A stretch of 64,000 nt of DNA, taken from contig NZ_SDPQ02000004.1 of the NCBI RefSeq assembly GCF_004134905.2, forward strand, positions 1-64,000, written 5' to 3'. Each line of letters opens with the position of its first letter. Position 1 is the first letter of the stretch. A model generated the notes under the pieces. That model ran no database searches. It saw only the letters and a program-made list of their open reading frames with translations, and had not been told where the DNA came from. The position numbers and the translations under genes were made by a program. This DNA is from Aeromicrobium ginsengisoli (GTDB lineage: Bacteria; Actinomycetota; Actinomycetes; Propionibacteriales; Nocardioidaceae). Of this stretch, positions 61,347 through 64,000 are shown one piece after another.

Positions 61347-63263
61347 ATGACGGACTACCTGCCCATGTTCGTCAGCGGCATCGCCGACGGCTCGGTCGTG
61401 GCGATCGCCGCGATGGGCCTGGTGCTGTCGTACAAGGCCTCCGGCATCTTCAACTTCGCCCACGGCGCCATCGGCGCCGTGGCCGCCGGAGTCTTCTACC
61501 AGCTGTACCACCTGAACGGCCTGCCCGCGTGGCTCGCGCTGATCATCACGCTGGTGGCCGTCGGTCTCGTGTTTGGCTTCCTAATGGAGCGCGTCGCGTA
61601 TTTCGTGGCGAGCGCCAGCGCGACCATGAAGGTCGTCTCGACGATCGGCATCATGATCTCGCTGTCGTCGCTGTTCAACATCCGCTACGGCGGCATCACC
61701 AAGGAGTTCCCGAGTTTCCTGCCGCAGGAGACCTTCACGTTCCTCGACGTGAACATCGCCTACGAGCAGGTCATAGTCATCGCGCTGGGCCTCGCGCTCG
61801 CGATCGGCATGACGATTTTCTTCCGCACCACGCTGCTCGGCCGTGGCATGCGCGCCATCGTCGATGACCCGCAGCTTGTCGGCCTGATCGGCCTCAACCC
61901 CACCACGGTGCGTCGCTGGGCCTGGGTCATCGGCGTGACGTTCGCTGCGATCGCCGGCGTCTTCATCGCCCCGAATATCGGCCTCGACGGCACGACACTC
62001 ACGCTGCTGGTGGTCGAGGGCTTCGGCGCCGCCGCGATCGGACGCTTCTCCAGCCTGCCGCTGACGTACCTCGGCGCAGTGCTGATCCAGATCGGCGTCG
62101 CCGTCACGGGCAAGTATTCCGCCGACCATCCGTCGTGGCAGAGCGTCCCGTCGGCCCTGCCGTTCGCGGTGCTGTTCCTCGTGCTGCTGCTGAGCCCCAA
62201 GGGCTGGCTGGTCGAGGTCGGTGCGAGCCTGCAGCAGCGGGTCACCACGATCCCCAACCAGAGCCGCAAGATCGGCGCTGCCAAGCTCGTCCCGATGGTG
62301 GCCTTCATCATCGCCGTGCCGTACCTGTTCCAGGACCACATGCTGGCCTGGACCAAGGGCATGGTCTTCGTGATCCTCATGCTCTCGCTGAGCCTGCTGG
62401 TGCGCCTGTCCAACCAGGTCTCGCTGTGCCAGATGACGTTCGCAGCCGTCGGCGCCGCAGCGTCGTACCACCTGATCGACCACGGTATGCCGTGGTCGGT
62501 CGCCCTACTCGGCGCGGGCCTCGTCGCGATCCCGATCGGTGCATTCGTCGCCATCCCGGCGGTCCGCCTGTCGGGCGTGTACCTCGCGCTCGCCACCCTC
62601 TCGTTCGGCCTGTTCATGCAGACCTTCATGTTCGAGATGCCGTTCATGTTCGGCGACAATCCGCTGCCGCTCATCACGTCGCGCCCCAGTTTCGCTGAGT
62701 CCGACAAGGCGTACTTCTACATGATCCCCATCGTCGGCGCACTGTGTTACGGGCTCGTCCGCCTCATCGAGCGCGGCAGGCTTGGCCAGTTGCTGCGCAG
62801 CAAGGCCGACTCCCCAATCGCCCTCGAGTCGCTCGGTGTCAACATCGCCCTGCTGCCGCTCGTGGCCTTCTGTGCCGCCGCGTTCCTCGCCGGCATCGCC
62901 GGTGCGCTGCTCGGTCCCAACATCGGCGTGGTCAGCAAGGGCGACTTCCATACCATCCCGACGTCGCTGCTGCTTGTCGCGCTGCTGGTGCTCAACGGCC
63001 GCGAGCGCCGGATCGGCTCGCTCGGCGCGTCGCTCGGCGCGGCCATCGGCCTGGTCGTCCTGCCGGAGTACATCACCTCGTACGACTGGTTGCAGGGCCT
63101 CAACCTCTTGTTCGGCGTCCTCGCCGTCGAGGCGGCGCTCGCGTCGACCCGCAGCTCGAAGACCAAGGCAGTTCCGCCCGGCGAGCCCGCCCCGATCGAG
63201 ACCGTGCCCGGGAGCTCAGACCCCGTCGCCGCTACGCCCGTGGGAGGCAGCCATGTCCAGTGA
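61347..63263 (+). CDS. LivH-LivM fusion permease of a second ABC importer
   Basis: This 638-residue membrane protein joins a LivH-type permease (residues 1-290, starting VSGIADGSVVAIAAMGL) to a LivM-type permease (about 320-610, QVSLCQMTFAAVGAA, VRLSGVYLALATLSFG). The C-terminal Pro/Ala/Val tail is hydrophilic. The ATPase is encoded separately downstream, unlike the triple fusion at 7587. The substrate is unknown; placement with the second catabolic module suggests a related carbon source. AAGAAGG precedes the ATG. Upstream in-frame extension is unsupported. Confidence 0.92.
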   Translation: MTDYLPMFVSGIADGSVVAIAAMGLVLSYKASGIFNFAHGAIGAVAAGVFYQLYHLNGLPAWLALIITLVAVGLVFGFLMERVAYFVASASATMKVVSTIGIMISLSSLFNIRYGGITKEFPSFLPQETFTFLDVNIAYEQVIVIALGLALAIGMTIFFRTTLLGRGMRAIVDDPQLVGLIGLNPTTVRRWAWVIGVTFAAIAGVFIAPNIGLDGTTLTLLVVEGFGAAAIGRFSSLPLTYLGAVLIQIGVAVTGKYSADHPSWQSVPSALPFAVLFLVLLLSPKGWLVEVGASLQQRVTTIPNQSRKIGAAKLVPMVAFIIAVPYLFQDHMLAWTKGMVFVILMLSLSLLVRLSNQVSLCQMTFAAVGAAASYHLIDHGMPWSVALLGAGLVAIPIGAFVAIPAVRLSGVYLALATLSFGLFMQTFMFEMPFMFGDNPLPLITSRPSFAESDKAYFYMIPIVGALCYGLVRLIERGRLGQLLRSKADSPIALESLGVNIALLPLVAFCAAAFLAGIAGALLGPNIGVVSKGDFHTIPTSLLLVALLVLNGRERRIGSLGASLGAAIGLVVLPEYITSYDWLQGLNLLFGVLAVEAALASTRSSKTKAVPPGEPAPIETVPGSSDPVAATPVGGSHVQ

Positions 63264-64000
63264 CACCTTCAGCGGCCTGCGCACGCGCGGCCTGACCGTC
63301 CGCTACGGCGGCGTCCTCGCGGTCGACAGCGTCGACCTCGACGTCTCCGGCACGGGCATCACGGGCCTCATTGGCCCCAACGGCGCCGGCAAGACGAGCC
63401 TGTTCAACGCGTGTGCCGGGCTGGTGCGCGCGTCGGAGGGCACGGTCGAGCTGTTCGGCAAGGACGTCACGCGCCAGAAGACGCACAAGCGTGCCCGCAA
63501 CGGCTTCGGCCGCACGTTCCAGCGCGTCGAGCTGTTCAAGACGTTGACCGTCCGCGACAACGTGGAGATGGGGCACGAGGCCGCGTACGTGTGGCGTCAC
63601 CCCTATTCGCTGCTGCGGGCCCTGCCATCGGAGAGGCGCGAAACGCGGCGCGTGGCCGAGGAGGTCATGGAACTGTGTCAGATCACCGACCTCGCCGACC
63701 GGGTCGCCGGCTCGCTCTCCACGGGTGAGCAGCGCATGGTCGAGCTGGCCCGCGTGCTGGCCGGTCCGGCCCGCCTGCTGCTGCTCGACGAGCCCTCGTC
63801 GGGTCTGACTTCGCTCGAGCGCGGCCGGTTCGCCGAGATCCTGCTCGACGCCACCAACGCCTTGGGTCGTGGGGTCTTCGTCGTCGAGCACGACATGGAC
63901 CTCGTCGCCCGCATCTGCACCAACGTCTACGTCCTCAACTTCGGGAAGTTGATCTTTGCCGGCTCGATGAAGGATGCGCTCGCCAGCGAGACCGTCCAGC
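63253..64000 (+). CDS. livG: LivG-type ABC ATPase, truncated by window end
   Basis: About 249 residues are visible, with the 3' end lying beyond 64000. Motifs are Walker A GPNGAGKTS, Q-loop RTFQRVELFKTLTV, signature LSTGEQRM, Walker B LLLLDEPSSGLT and H-loop VVEHDMD. The ATG at 63253 (GGAGGCAGCC upstream) overlaps the permease stop by 11 bases. A LivF and a binding protein would be expected next. Confidence 0.92.
   Translation, partial: MSSDTFSGLRTRGLTVRYGGVLAVDSVDLDVSGTGITGLIGPNGAGKTSLFNACAGLVRASEGTVELFGKDVTRQKTHKRARNGFGRTFQRVELFKTLTVRDNVEMGHEAAYVWRHPYSLLRALPSERRETRRVAEEVMELCQITDLADRVAGSLSTGEQRMVELARVLAGPARLLLLDEPSSGLTSLERGRFAEILLDATNALGRGVFVVEHDMDLVARICTNVYVLNFGKLIFAGSMKDALASETVQ

Overview
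This window is high-GC DNA (roughly two thirds G+C by eye) with tightly packed operons, frequent ATGA/GTGA start-stop overlaps, a complete mycofactocin locus and a full Mce importer. That combination points to an actinobacterium. A Nocardioidaceae-type genome (Nocardioides or Aeromicrobium) is my best guess, at modest confidence, because no rRNA or tRNA marker is present.

Layout. (1) 1-1.0 kb: a non-coding segment and a truncated, frameshifted MMPL transporter remnant. (2) 1.07-7.5 kb: the mycofactocin redox-cofactor locus mftR < > mftA-B-C-D-E-SDR-mftF. (3) 7.6-12.3 kb, minus strand: a branched-chain-amino-acid-type ABC importer whose two permeases and one ATPase are fused into one 907-residue chain. 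(4) 12.4-30.3 kb: short catabolic operons encoding a double-domain class III CoA-transferase, MaoC hydratase, nitronate-monooxygenase-like protein, crotonases, SDR, acyl-CoA ligase, ferredoxin reductase, Rieske oxygenase with its reductase, aldehyde dehydrogenase, [3Fe-4S] ferredoxin, P450, SCP2-like protein and an NDMA-type (mycofactocin-linked) alcohol dehydrogenase. (5) 30.4-47.4 kb: a Mce operon with two YrbE permeases, an in-operon MceG-like ATPase, six MCE proteins, an RND/MMPL protein, a parvulin-type foldase, a ferredoxin/ferredoxin-reductase fusion and a thiolase-fold protein. (6) 47.4-50.8 kb: an NTF2-like protein, a DUF35/Ltp2-type pair and an aldehyde dehydrogenase. (7) 50.9-54.0 kb: acyl-CoA dehydrogenase, TetR regulator, an integrase scar and a nitroreductase. 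(8) 54.2-64 kb: a second module with a secreted beta-propeller, a second ferredoxin/reductase fusion, two crotonases, a PNPOx-like protein, a second DUF35/Ltp2 pair and a second ABC importer that runs off the window end.

How it fits together (inference). The gene set looks like uptake and CoA-dependent side-chain degradation of a bulky hydrophobic substrate such as a sterol, bile-acid-like compound or terpenoid. Import would be by Mce and oxidation by P450/Rieske with their electron carriers. Alcohol would go to aldehyde to acid via the mycofactocin-linked dehydrogenases and ALDHs. Activation would be by the ligase and CoA-transferase, then dehydrogenation, hydration and a DUF35/Ltp2 retro-aldol cut. 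No ring-cleavage gene (KstD, KshA, HsaC type) is seen, so the substrate is unassigned.

The main unlisted signals are regulatory. A 13-bp palindrome related to CTAACGCCGTTAG stands before nearly every operon from 16.4 to 47.5 kb. A different palindrome, ATCNTTNNNAAGAT, stands before the operons of the 54-61 kb module. Crp/GlxR-like TGTGA-N6-TCACA boxes accompany several of the first set. A pair of roughly 75% identical 100-nt direct repeats (86-185 and 53146-53245), the right one beside a decayed tyrosine integrase, brackets much of the island.
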